Assembly: GCA_026195755.1 (NCBI GenBank)
Contig: JAPHRL010000092.1
Span: forward strand, 1-7,623
From: Kangiella sp.
Lineage (GTDB): Bacteria > Pseudomonadota > Gammaproteobacteria > Enterobacterales > Kangiellaceae
Direction: 5' to 3'
Length of the DNA: 7,623 bases
The notes below the pieces were generated by a model. The model had not been told where the DNA came from. It worked only from the letters and a program-made list of their open reading frames with translations, and did no database searches. Position 1 is the stretch's first letter, and each line of letters opens with the position of its first letter. Shown piece by piece: positions 1-7,584 of this stretch. Made by a program: the position numbers and the translations under genes.

Positions 1-2765
1 AGCTCGCTGATAATACTGGCTGCCTGCGGACTACTGGTCACTTCATAAGTCTTTTCTTCTGCGTTATTAGCATTGCTAATCGACTCCAGGAAGATCTGCA
101 TATTTTTGAGTGCACCAAGGCTCTGTTTCAAGGCACTCGCACTGCCGGGATCGCCGACATAATGAATAATCTCAGCAAATGCATCATTCACCACCTGCTC
201 TGGTGCCGCATCAATATCAGCACTATCAGGAATGAGTCTTTCATAACGATTGATATTATTATTAACCCGAGAAGATGCTACTGTATCGACCACATCCTTT
301 GCTGCATCGAGATCCCCCCCTTCATCTTTAGGTCTTGCCAGCATCACATTGTCACGTATAGCTGAATACAAGCGTTCTATCGGTGCATTGACCCCTGTCA
401 GCTCCTGCAGCATCAAGGCCCCTTCTTCTGGTGTAGAAAACTCTCTAACAGCTACATCACTAATCAACTCTTTCCAATAGAAGATATAGTCACTGAAGTA
501 TTTATTGCGAACCTGTTCCTGAATGTCGAGTATCGAAAGTTTATCCAGGCTTTCAGTTTCATCAGAGGGAAGCACCCATGAGTCTTTTGACAGAATCTCA
601 CTGATTTTTTTGCTTTCTCTTTTGAATACTCCATGATAACCAGCCTGGGTATAGAGCCCTGGGATTCCCTCGCGTAAAGACTTACCACTTTTTCGGTAGA
701 AGTAGCCTTCGACTTTTTGTGATAGATAATCACTTGGCTTGAACTCTGGCATAGCCGTTAAATAATTATCTAACAGGCTGTTATAAACGCGCTCAACCAA
801 AGAAACCTTACTTAGTTTATTCTGCGCATAATCGATTAACTTGCCATCTTGCTGGGGCAGAGCCATTTTCTGATCAAGAAAATAGCTCAAGTGGGATTTC
901 AGATCAGTTCTTAGCTCTTCGTTAATCTCGCCTGGAAAGTCTCGGCGCCATAAATGTTCAAATAATGAAGTGATGTCTTTGTCTTCTTTATGCTGTGGCA
1001 GGTAGAACATCAAATATATTCGTAACAATTCATACAAATAGTCATGATGATTTTTTGCCTGGAGCATTTCTTTTTCTAAGGTCCCCTTTAGATAAGGACC
1101 ATAATAGTTCACTAGTCCTTTGCTGTAGACTTCACGGGTGATACCACCAAACTTGTCTCCTTGATATAAGCCAAAGCCTTCGCTTAACGCATTCTTGTTT
1201 GCCAGTATCTGACTGGAGAACTTCTTTAGGACGTTAAGACCACCGTTTAACTCTATAAGATTGGACTGCTCGTTTATTCCGCCATTACTGGCCTCGGTAT
1301 ATTCTGATACTAACGAAGAGGTACTATCGATAATCTGCTTATTATTAGCGTAACTGTGTGACCAGAGATAACTTAAAGTGACAAGGCAGAAGCCGGAAAC
1401 TGCATAGCCAACGCGATGAATCAGGCGCTGTCTTTTCTGGTAGCTAATATTAACGCCGACCAGTTTATCTTCTTTAAATATGACGTCCTTCAACAGCCGC
1501 TTAATAAAATAGCCCTTGCCTTCTAACTGGCTTGCAGCGCTGCGCTCTCGTTGGAAACCAAAGCTATTGGATATTTCACGACCGATACGGTTTATGGGTG
1601 TGCCTTCCTGCGTGGCACTGGTGATATAAACACCTCGCAACAAGATAGGCTCTTCATATCGGTTCTGACTAAATGCTACCTGAATGAAGTCATCAATATT
1701 CTTTTGCGCAAGACGCAACTGTCTTGGGAAGCTGTAAATAAGTGCTCGTCTTTGCTCACTTTTTTCGGACTGCAACTTCTTTGATAGCTTGCGCTCAATG
1801 CTTTGTATCAGCTCGACAAAATATTTATTAAACTTCGCTACTGCATGATGATGGCTAAAGTCCTCATCCACTTCAAAAGTGAAACCAAACACTTCTTCTC
1901 TTTCATCACGCGAAATGTCATCAAACAGTTCATTGAAACCAGCTAGCAAATCACCTTTGCTTAGCATCAGGTAAACCGGGATATTGACTCCCAGCTGCAT
2001 CTTCAACTCTTGAATTCTTTTGCGAATAGTGCCAGCCAGCTCATTGATTTCAGACTGGGTTTGCTGCAATAAATCGGCAATACTAATCGTAACAATTGCC
2101 CCATTGACGGGGCGCATTGGTCGTGATTTTTTCAACAGATCCAAAAAGCCAAGCCATGCTCTTGAGTCAACCTCTCTATAACTATCCTGAGTGGTGTAAC
2201 GCCCAGCCGTATCAAGTAGTACAGCATCGTCGGTAAACCACCAATCGCAGTTTCTGGTACCACCAACCCCTTTAATAGGACTCGCCCCGAACTCATCTGC
2301 TAGCGGCAGATTTACGCCAGAATTGACGATACTGGTAGTTTTACCGGCACCGGGTGGGCCAATTAAGACATACCAGGGTAACTGATAGAGGTTTTTTCCT
2401 TTAAAGTCACTTTTCTTTAAATATTGCAGCGCATCTGACATGCGCTGTTCCAGCACCGCAATTTCATCATCCGATGACTGCTCAATCTCAAGCTGATCCT
2501 GCTCTTCTTTTGAGATATGCTCAATCAGCTTTTTATTTTTACTGCTCGCCTGTTGCAGTTTCCAGAACTTAACAGCCAACCAAATACAGGCAATAATCAG
2601 TAACAAGCTGATTCTGGCGCTAACACTGGCTAATATTTCATAACCACCAATACTAATCAGTGGTCCACCGAACCACACTAAAGCGATAATAGCGAGCACC
2701 ACCAATACCATTATGATGATTTTATGTGTTATTACCTTACCTATTTTTCTTATTATCCCTGACAT
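1..2765 (-). CDS. tssM: TssM (IcmF family) T6SS inner-membrane protein, 3' end cut by the window
   Basis: TssM is the large inner-membrane component that links TssL and the cytoplasmic baseplate to the outer-membrane lipoprotein TssJ. The frame stays open for 921 codons from ATG at 2765 to the left edge. Members of the family are usually about 1,100-1,300 residues, so the last few hundred, which contact TssJ, are probably missing. Two N-terminal hydrophobic segments lie near residues 16-33 and 52-68, and a third near 450-471. Between them is a cytoplasmic NTPase-like domain with an intact Walker A, GPPGAGKTT, at 136-144, LLDTAGR at 183-189 and SKGDLLAGF at 269-277, the counterpart of the family's TKxDLLAGF. 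The part after residue 472 should be periplasmic and includes the family-like stretch GLYTQAGYHGVF around residue 700. The start follows the tssL stop by one base with only a weak GAGTGGG Shine-Dalgarno. No frameshift was seen. Confidence 0.95.
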   Translation of the reverse strand, partial: MSGIIRKIGKVITHKIIIMVLVVLAIIALVWFGGPLISIGGYEILASVSARISLLLIIACIWLAVKFWKLQQASSKNKKLIEHISKEEQDQLEIEQSSDDEIAVLEQRMSDALQYLKKSDFKGKNLYQLPWYVLIGPPGAGKTTSIVNSGVNLPLADEFGASPIKGVGGTRNCDWWFTDDAVLLDTAGRYTTQDSYREVDSRAWLGFLDLLKKSRPMRPVNGAIVTISIADLLQQTQSEINELAGTIRKRIQELKMQLGVNIPVYLMLSKGDLLAGFNELFDDISRDEREEVFGFTFEVDEDFSHHHAVAKFNKYFVELIQSIERKLSKKLQSEKSEQRRALIYSFPRQLRLAQKNIDDFIQVAFSQNRYEEPILLRGVYITSATQEGTPINRIGREISNSFGFQRERSAASQLEGKGYFIKRLLKDVIFKEDKLVGVNISYQKRQRLIHRVGYAVSGFCLVTLSYLWSHSYANNKQIIDSTSSLVSEYTEASNGGINEQSNLIELNGGLNVLKKFSSQILANKNALSEGFGLYQGDKFGGITREVYSKGLVNYYGPYLKGTLEKEMLQAKNHHDYLYELLRIYLMFYLPQHKEDKDITSLFEHLWRRDFPGEINEELRTDLKSHLSYFLDQKMALPQQDGKLIDYAQNKLSKVSLVERVYNSLLDNYLTAMPEFKPSDYLSQKVEGYFYRKSGKSLREGIPGLYTQAGYHGVFKRESKKISEILSKDSWVLPSDETESLDKLSILDIQEQVRNKYFSDYIFYWKELISDVAVREFSTPEEGALMLQELTGVNAPIERLYSAIRDNVMLARPKDEGGDLDAAKDVVDTVASSRVNNNINRYERLIPDSADIDAAPEQVVNDAFAEIIHYVGDPGSASALKQSLGALKNMQIFLESISNANNAEEKTYEVTSSPQAASIISE

Positions 2766-2766
2766 A

Positions 2767-4086
2767 CTAACGCCCACTCACTTCCACTGTTTGTTGCTCT
2801 TTAAACTTGTCGTTAACCCACAACAGAATCTCTACTCGTCTGTTTAATGCTCGATTAACATCAGTGTCATTGGCCACTCTTGGCTCCGCTGACCCACGCC
2901 CTTCTGCTGTCACTCTTCCGGATAAATTCTGATTCTGATTTAAAATCCTGACCACCGAATTTGCTCTGGCTAAAGATAGTTCCCAATTTGAATGATATTT
3001 TGCGGTAAATATTTTCTGGTCATCGCTATGGCCTACCACTTGAATGTGACCTGGTGTGGTGGTCGCAATCTGCCCGATCTTTTCGATTAAAGCGACACTG
3101 TTTTCATTGATCTGAGCACTCGCTGATGAGTACATTTGATTGCTGGTAATAATAATTGCAACATGATCGATATCTTCAACCACCTGTAATAAACCACGCT
3201 CTATTTCAGTGCTTAATAATTGACGCAAGTTTTTTGCATAGTTAATCACCGACTCGCTACTTGCTTGATTAGCTCTGTTTTCCGGTACTAAAGAAGCGAT
3301 GCTGTTATAGACAGGTTCTGCTTTTTGACTCAGCTTATAACTAAAGGACAGATACAACCCAAGCAGAATAGTTACGGTTAAAATCCCCACTGCCCATAAC
3401 GGAATTGCTCGTTGCTTTTCGATGAGGTCGGTCACATTGCTGCGCCAACGGGGTGACAGATCTTTTTCTTGTTCAGGTTGCAGTTTTTTTAGTACAGCAT
3501 AGAGCTGCTCCTTTTCTACCTCCAACCGCTCAAAACCATTATCTTCAACTCGGTATTTACCTTTAAAACCTAGCTGCAAGCACAAATACATCAGCTCTAA
3601 TAGATGCTGATTATTGAGCGCCACCTTGACTCGTTCATGGATAATTTTGAAAAACTGTTCGCCACCCCAGGTTTGTTTATAAAAAACACTTAACAAGCTT
3701 TTTGTGCTCCAGATACTGTTCGCGCCCCATGGCGAGTTTAAGACAATCTCATCAATCAACGAGCAAATGGCATACCTTGCTTCAGCAATCGTCTCTGAAC
3801 TGATATCGTCCTGTCTCAGTTGTTGTTCAAACTCTTTGATATGACTCATACACTGCTTGTGCAGCATATTGATATTATTAATTTGTGTTGCCTGCTTTAA
3901 CTCAATAGCGAGACTTAATAGCGTTGTAGCGGAGTCGATGACAGGATTTACTCCAATCTTAAATGCGCTCAAAGGTATTTTCTGGCTTCTGTTTAAATCA
4001 GGTTCCAGCGTTTGCTCATTAACATCCATCGAGCGCTGCATTCCGCCCGGCCTTGGCACCAGTATTGTTCTATCCATATCCCTCAT
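2767..4086 (-). CDS. tssL: TssL (DotU family) with C-terminal OmpA-like peptidoglycan-binding domain
   Basis: TssL is the inner-membrane partner of TssM and helps dock the baseplate through TssK. The 439-residue product has an extended N-terminus containing RTILVPRPGG (6-15) and a DotU-type cytoplasmic domain at about 45-220. That domain includes YAICSLIDEIVLNSPWG (105-121) and the conserved-looking LELMYLCLQLGFKGKYR (163-179). One membrane helix follows at about 228-249, then a periplasmic OmpA-like domain at about 300-425. The latter keeps GHSDD (352-356), LSLARANSV (370-378) and NRRVEI (415-420), so D355 and R374 match the residues that bind diaminopimelate in OmpA. This is the specialised form of TssL that anchors to peptidoglycan by itself; short TssL proteins lack this domain. 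The first ATG is preferred because GAGAG lies 7 bases upstream. ATG at codon 4 would have its purine run only about 2 bases away. Confidence 0.96.
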   Translation of the reverse strand: MRDMDRTILVPRPGGMQRSMDVNEQTLEPDLNRSQKIPLSAFKIGVNPVIDSATTLLSLAIELKQATQINNINMLHKQCMSHIKEFEQQLRQDDISSETIAEARYAICSLIDEIVLNSPWGANSIWSTKSLLSVFYKQTWGGEQFFKIIHERVKVALNNQHLLELMYLCLQLGFKGKYRVEDNGFERLEVEKEQLYAVLKKLQPEQEKDLSPRWRSNVTDLIEKQRAIPLWAVGILTVTILLGLYLSFSYKLSQKAEPVYNSIASLVPENRANQASSESVINYAKNLRQLLSTEIERGLLQVVEDIDHVAIIITSNQMYSSASAQINENSVALIEKIGQIATTTPGHIQVVGHSDDQKIFTAKYHSNWELSLARANSVVRILNQNQNLSGRVTAEGRGSAEPRVANDTDVNRALNRRVEILLWVNDKFKEQQTVEVSGR

Positions 4087-4093
4087 ATCATCA

Positions 4094-4098
4094 CTCTC
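4094..4098 (-). promoter_or_regulatory. Ribosome binding site deciding the tssL start
   Basis: GAGAG on the minus strand lies 7 bases before ATG at 4086. It favours this start over the in-frame ATG three codons later, whose only purine run, GAGGG, is too close to work well. Confidence 0.55.
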
Positions 4099-4120
4099 GT
4101 TTTCTATTCCTTTGCATTAC

Positions 4121-5464
4121 TTAGGACAGTTCATTTTTTATTGCCCATAACTCCACATCAAGACCAGGGAAGTCACCAGAAATATGAAACGCAATACTTC
4201 TTGAGTTACTATTCTCAGTCCACAATGGAGAACGGCTATCAATTGCAAAATAGCTATAATCTTTTTTAACCGGTACTTCTCTTGGCGCTACCGACATTTC
4301 CGATAGGTTTATTCCCGGTAATTGTGCATTAACCAATTGTCGGATATTGCTCAGACTGCCAATTTTTATTTGTCTGGGTAATTGCTCTTTTAATTCTCTC
4401 GTTGCTATTTCTGCTTTAGCAGCAATTACGAAACTGGCCTGCTTAAACAGTTCTAGCTGATCAATGTGAGCAACTTTTACGCCGTAACCCTTATCTTCCA
4501 GTGCTATTTCATGAGCACTTTCATCTAACACATGGCTTAAGTATTGTTTAATAGTTGTCTCGACCTGGTTAAAACATTCGTCAATCATGTTTTGCGAGTA
4601 AGCCATCTGTTTTTGCGGCTTACGCGCCGCCCCATAGAAGGTTGCCAATTCCGCTTCCAGATTCACCAAAGATAAATACAATTCATAAGGAACGGTGAAT
4701 TCCTGCTCCAGTAACTGTTGTAACTCGGCCAAATACTTATTGAGCAATTGCAAAATGAGATAGTTATGGATGCTGCTTGCAGTTGAGTTATCGACCCCCA
4801 TGACCTTATCTGCTAATTTTTCCCTGCGGTGATCCAGAAGGCTTAGCAAATTATTCATTCGACTGTTCAGCACAACGCTCGCATGTACATCTAGCACAAC
4901 CGGCACAAAGGTCTCATCAAGCTCAATGCTGCCATCCTGCTTTTTCTCTTTAATTCTTGCAATCGGTAGACACTCATAACCATCCTGACTTTTACCCTCG
5001 ACAATCAGCCGATAGTTTTCTGCAGCGACTTCAATCGCAATCTCACTTTCTTCACCTTCATTGATACTGCCAACTTTCCTTAGCTCTTTTCTGTAGCGCT
5101 TACTGGAATCGGTACCAATTTCTTGCGCTACCAGCTCCTTATTGTCAACACTCTCTGCGATTGCCAGCATGATTCGCTTATCATTGATATCCTTGATTTC
5201 TGACAGATCTAACAATGACGGCAACAGATTTCTTTCTGGAATCGAAAAGTAGGTGCCGTCTTTCAATAAGCCTTCAGCTTCCTTTAAACCAAGCTTGCCT
5301 TGTAGCAACTGCTCTTTATTCAGTGTCAGTTTCTTTAATCCATAGCCATGCCTGGACAAAGATTTTGCTACTCTCTTTAACTGATACTCGTTGTATTGGT
5401 CTTGTTGCTGGAAGTGCTCAGGAGTTAAAAATAAGCCTTGTGACCAAACCACCTTGTTGCTCAT
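4121..5464 (-). CDS. tssK: TssK, T6SS baseplate-to-membrane-complex adaptor
   Basis: TssK is a cytoplasmic trimeric adaptor, related in fold to phage receptor-binding proteins. It connects the T6SS baseplate to the TssL/TssM membrane complex. The 447-residue length is normal for the family. The N-terminus carries the signature VVWSQGLFLTPEHFQQQD (5-22), close to the family's VxWxEGMFLxPQHFQQQD. The middle is predicted to be helical and includes a stretch like LLSLLDHRREKLADKV. The C-terminus ends with a typical segment, HISGDFPGLDVELWAIKN. There is no signal peptide or membrane segment, as expected. The start is well supported by AAGGA six bases upstream, and the signature begins only five residues after it. 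The gene follows tssJ by 9 bp and precedes tssL by 34 bp. Confidence 0.96.
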   Translation of the reverse strand: MSNKVVWSQGLFLTPEHFQQQDQYNEYQLKRVAKSLSRHGYGLKKLTLNKEQLLQGKLGLKEAEGLLKDGTYFSIPERNLLPSLLDLSEIKDINDKRIMLAIAESVDNKELVAQEIGTDSSKRYRKELRKVGSINEGEESEIAIEVAAENYRLIVEGKSQDGYECLPIARIKEKKQDGSIELDETFVPVVLDVHASVVLNSRMNNLLSLLDHRREKLADKVMGVDNSTASSIHNYLILQLLNKYLAELQQLLEQEFTVPYELYLSLVNLEAELATFYGAARKPQKQMAYSQNMIDECFNQVETTIKQYLSHVLDESAHEIALEDKGYGVKVAHIDQLELFKQASFVIAAKAEIATRELKEQLPRQIKIGSLSNIRQLVNAQLPGINLSEMSVAPREVPVKKDYSYFAIDSRSPLWTENSNSRSIAFHISGDFPGLDVELWAIKNELS

Positions 5465-5470
5465 CGAATG

Positions 5471-5475
5471 TCCTT
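5471..5475 (-). promoter_or_regulatory. Ribosome binding site of tssK, overlapping the tssJ stop
   Basis: AAGGA on the minus strand lies 6 bases before the tssK ATG. It shares its AA with the tssJ TAA stop (5476-5474). It is the strongest ribosome site in the window and fixes the tssK start. Confidence 0.8.
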
Positions 5476-5935
5476 ATTGCTTAATGATTGTTTTACCTTC
5501 TATGGCTATCGTTAGCTCATCAGATTCTTCCAGGTCGTGCATCACCTTCCATTGGCTATTATCAATATCTTTAAATGCAGCCACTATCATCAAATGCTTC
5601 GTTGATACATCTGTTAAGATTGTCTGTACTATTGCTTGACCTGGGTTGACCTGAAACTCCTTCATGCTTGAAACAGCTGCTTCAAACTCTGATCCGGTCT
5701 GATCGTAAACACTGAAGAAGTCCAAGCCGTCGGTCGCGACTTCTTTCTTCAATTCATATAATCGAAGAACGATTGGCGATGACCGTCCAAGCTCGTCAGG
5801 ATTTACCTGTTCGGCCACATTGATACGCAGCTCAACCTCCTCACCTTTACCGCCTTTCAACAAGCTACAGCCGCTTAATGCAACCGCTACAACAACCATT
5901 AATACTAGATTTTGTAAGCCATTTAGAAATTTCAT
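5474..5935 (-). CDS. tssJ: TssJ (VasD/Lip family) outer-membrane lipoprotein
   Basis: TssJ is the outer-membrane lipoprotein that holds the periplasmic end of TssM. The 153-residue precursor has a short charged start, a hydrophobic core at about 10-20 and a lipobox LSGC (20-23). Signal peptidase II would cleave before C23, leaving a mature protein of 131 residues. Ser at position +2 favours export to the outer membrane, because there is no Asp retention signal. The mature part matches the transthyretin-like beta-sandwich family, with SPIVLRLYELK (53-63), DFFSVYD, a VNPGQ turn and VAAFKDIDNSQWKV near residues 118-131. AGAGG lies 7 bases before ATG, so this start is well supported. The gene follows tagH by 10 bp. 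Confidence 0.93.
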   Translation of the reverse strand: MKFLNGLQNLVLMVVVAVALSGCSLLKGGKGEEVELRINVAEQVNPDELGRSSPIVLRLYELKKEVATDGLDFFSVYDQTGSEFEAAVSSMKEFQVNPGQAIVQTILTDVSTKHLMIVAAFKDIDNSQWKVMHDLEESDELTIAIEGKTIIKQ

Positions 5936-5942
5936 TTGTTTG

Positions 5943-5947
5943 CCTCT
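5943..5947 (-). promoter_or_regulatory. Ribosome binding site of tssJ, overlapping the tagH stop
   Basis: AGAGG on the minus strand lies 7 bases before the tssJ ATG. Its first two bases are the AG of the tagH TAG stop (5948-5946), an arrangement that favours translational coupling. Confidence 0.75.
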
Positions 5948-7334
5948 ATCTCACACCTAATGCTGTCAGTTGCGCTTCATACGCTTCTGCAAATTCTTCG
6001 GAAAACCGTTTTCCCGAACCTTGACCCAATTCTTCGTTGACTCTCTTGTACTGTTCTTTGTATCGATCCCAGTGCCTTGCTTTTTTCGCTACCGGAATCC
6101 ATTTTTCCAGGCTTTTATTATTGTCCTCTTCCACTGCAAAGTTCTCAGGGCTTAGCTGATCCAGCACAGCATTCACGGCGCCTTCGGTGCCTGCCATCAA
6201 TGCCAGCTCATGACTGCTCATGTCTTTAAAGCATTCCTGTATTGCCTGATCCCAGCTTAAAAATCCCGGGATGCGTCGAGCAAACAGGTTTCTGATCGCT
6301 TCATCAACATTGATGGAGAATTTCAGAGGATTGTTTTCCTGAGTTCGGATAGTAGTCTGCATCACCCTGAACTCACTTTTCATGCTGGCCCGAGCGCGTA
6401 AAATATCCAGCATCCCTTGCAATGACAGCCTCAAGGCTGCGCCCAATCGGTGATAAAACTCCGGCTGATTACTCAGCTGGATTTCCTCGGCAGTTAAACC
6501 CAGCCCCTTCAATAACGCCGTCATACACACTTGCGTATTGTCACTACTACTGCCGGCTCCATTATTTTCACTAGTCTCAACCTTGTGTTGAGTCATAGGT
6601 GCGGCTGGGATTGACGGTACTTCTTGTGGTTGCTGTTTTTGATTTGGCTCTAGTTGTGATTGTTGTTGCGGTATCTGGCCACTTTGAATACCACCCTGAA
6701 TACTCTGTTCCCACTCTTCAGGAATTGGCTGGCTCTTAGGTATCTGGGCAGCCTCGATCGGTTTATCCGTTAAGTCGGATGTTGGTATGTGTTTTGGGGC
6801 TGGGGCACTGTAACTCTCATTCAGAGGATTCGGACTTGCTTGAGATGTGTGCGCATTTTGCTCAAAAGCTGCTTGCTGACTGGTTGCCAGCTCCTGGTAT
6901 GCAGGGATTGCTTGATTGCGGGGGGCTGTCTCAAGGTGCGGAGCGCCTTGATAGTGGTTTTGCTCCTGCACCTGCACACCACCGGCGTGTTCATAATCCA
7001 TCGCTTCATGGTTTCTGACTTCAACCTCGATTTCATATTCACCAATCTGCAGATAATCTCCATCCTGCAATAAGCGAGACTGGCCTTTACCTACCGGTTC
7101 TACAGATCGATTGATAAACAAACCATTCGTTGAATAATCGGTAACTGAATAGCCACCGGCTTCAAAACTAATGACGGCGTGCGTACTCGATACGATCTTT
7201 TCTGGATCTGGAAGTATCCAATCTGAATCTGCTGAGCGTCCAATAACACCACCCACACGATCAAAGGTCTTAGTAGCGACCTGATCCGGAGTTAAACGGT
7301 GGAAACTGGTAATTCGAAGTGTTAATTGCTTCAT
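5946..7334 (-). CDS. tagH: T6SS FHA-domain scaffold protein (TagH/Fha, ImpI/VasC family)
   Basis: This is the cytoplasmic FHA protein of T6SS clusters, which in studied systems promotes assembly by binding phosphothreonine on a partner. The 462-residue product has three parts. Residues about 8-107 form the FHA domain, with IGRS (31-34), VSSTHA (48-53) and STNGLFIN (68-75). R33, S49, H52, T69 and N70 of the phosphopeptide site are present, while the usual Arg of SRxH is Ser50. Residues about 110-262 are a Gln/Pro/Ala/Ser-rich, probably disordered linker. Residues about 268-455 form the conserved C-terminal domain of T6SS FHA proteins, with LLKGLGL (274-280) and NPLKFS (335-340). The start has AAAGG 9 bases upstream. 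It is the first gene of the visible operon. A PpkA-type kinase and PppA-type phosphatase would be expected elsewhere and are not in the window. Confidence 0.93.
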   Translation of the reverse strand: MKQLTLRITSFHRLTPDQVATKTFDRVGGVIGRSADSDWILPDPEKIVSSTHAVISFEAGGYSVTDYSTNGLFINRSVEPVGKGQSRLLQDGDYLQIGEYEIEVEVRNHEAMDYEHAGGVQVQEQNHYQGAPHLETAPRNQAIPAYQELATSQQAAFEQNAHTSQASPNPLNESYSAPAPKHIPTSDLTDKPIEAAQIPKSQPIPEEWEQSIQGGIQSGQIPQQQSQLEPNQKQQPQEVPSIPAAPMTQHKVETSENNGAGSSSDNTQVCMTALLKGLGLTAEEIQLSNQPEFYHRLGAALRLSLQGMLDILRARASMKSEFRVMQTTIRTQENNPLKFSINVDEAIRNLFARRIPGFLSWDQAIQECFKDMSSHELALMAGTEGAVNAVLDQLSPENFAVEEDNNKSLEKWIPVAKKARHWDRYKEQYKRVNEELGQGSGKRFSEEFAEAYEAQLTALGVR

Positions 7335-7343
7335 CTTCTATGA

Positions 7344-7348
7344 CCTTT
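7344..7348 (-). promoter_or_regulatory. Ribosome binding site of tagH
   Basis: AAAGG on the minus strand lies 9 bases before ATG at 7334. It supports that start, and the FHA domain begins soon afterwards. Confidence 0.6.
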
Positions 7349-7485
7349 GTTCTTATCCCTTTTCGACTTAACCTCAAAGATGCCAACGTTTCGCGGCATT
7401 CGATTGGTTAGTCCAACAAATATACAAACACCTTTTATAACCATCTGTTATATAAATTTATGAGTCTTCAATGACTGCCTTTCGC

Positions 7486-7501
7486 TTCAATTTTGGTGCC
7501 T
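7486..7501 (-). promoter_or_regulatory. Possible degenerate sigma-54 (RpoN) site
   Basis: The minus strand reads GGCACCAAAATTGAA from 7500. The GG at -24, the 10-base gap and TTG at -12 fit the TGGCAC-N5-TTGCA pattern. However, the first T is A and the normally invariant C of the -12 GC is A. Several T6SS operons are RpoN-dependent, which makes the site worth listing. The missing -12 base argues against it. Confidence 0.18.
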
Positions 7502-7556
7502 GCTTTGGCAGCAACAATTCGGCAAATCTCGCAGAGAATAAAAAAATTAGGCGCCG

Positions 7557-7584
7557 ATGATAGATGATTTAATCGACAATTCAA
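7557..7584 (-). promoter_or_regulatory. Possible sigma-70 promoter for the T6SS operon
   Basis: On the minus strand, TTGAAT (7584-7579, four of six consensus bases) is followed by a 16-bp spacer and TATCAT (7562-7557, five of six). Transcription from here would start about 200 bases before tagH and give a long leader. Such matches are frequent in AT-rich DNA, so this is a candidate only. Confidence 0.27.

Noticed and set aside
464..733. 89-codon minus-strand ORF
   Set aside because: It lies inside tssM in another frame of the same strand. The tssM frame is open through it and reads family-like sequence (GLYTQAGYHGVF).
1551..1784. 77-codon plus-strand ORF
   Set aside because: It is antisense to the tssM cytoplasmic domain, has no recognisable protein features, and is a shadow of the coding frame.
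3857..4269. Overlapping plus-strand ORFs of 97 and 85 codons across the tssK-tssL junction
   Set aside because: They are antisense to well-supported tssL and tssK and resemble no known family.
6779..7073. Three overlapping ORFs (plus and minus) within tagH
   Set aside because: They arise from the low-complexity linker-coding and FHA-coding DNA. The tagH frame explains the region.
7435..7461. TATA-like strings (TATAAAAGG, TATATAAC) on the minus strand
   Set aside because: No acceptable -35 element sits 16-18 bp upstream of either, and the region is simply AT-rich.
7500..7511. Small hairpin CTGC-TTTG-GCAG
   Set aside because: A four-base-pair stem without a following T-run on the relevant side is too weak for a terminator or riboswitch.
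7471..7560. 29-codon plus-strand ORF ending in a basic tail
   Set aside because: It has no Shine-Dalgarno sequence and is short enough to occur by chance.
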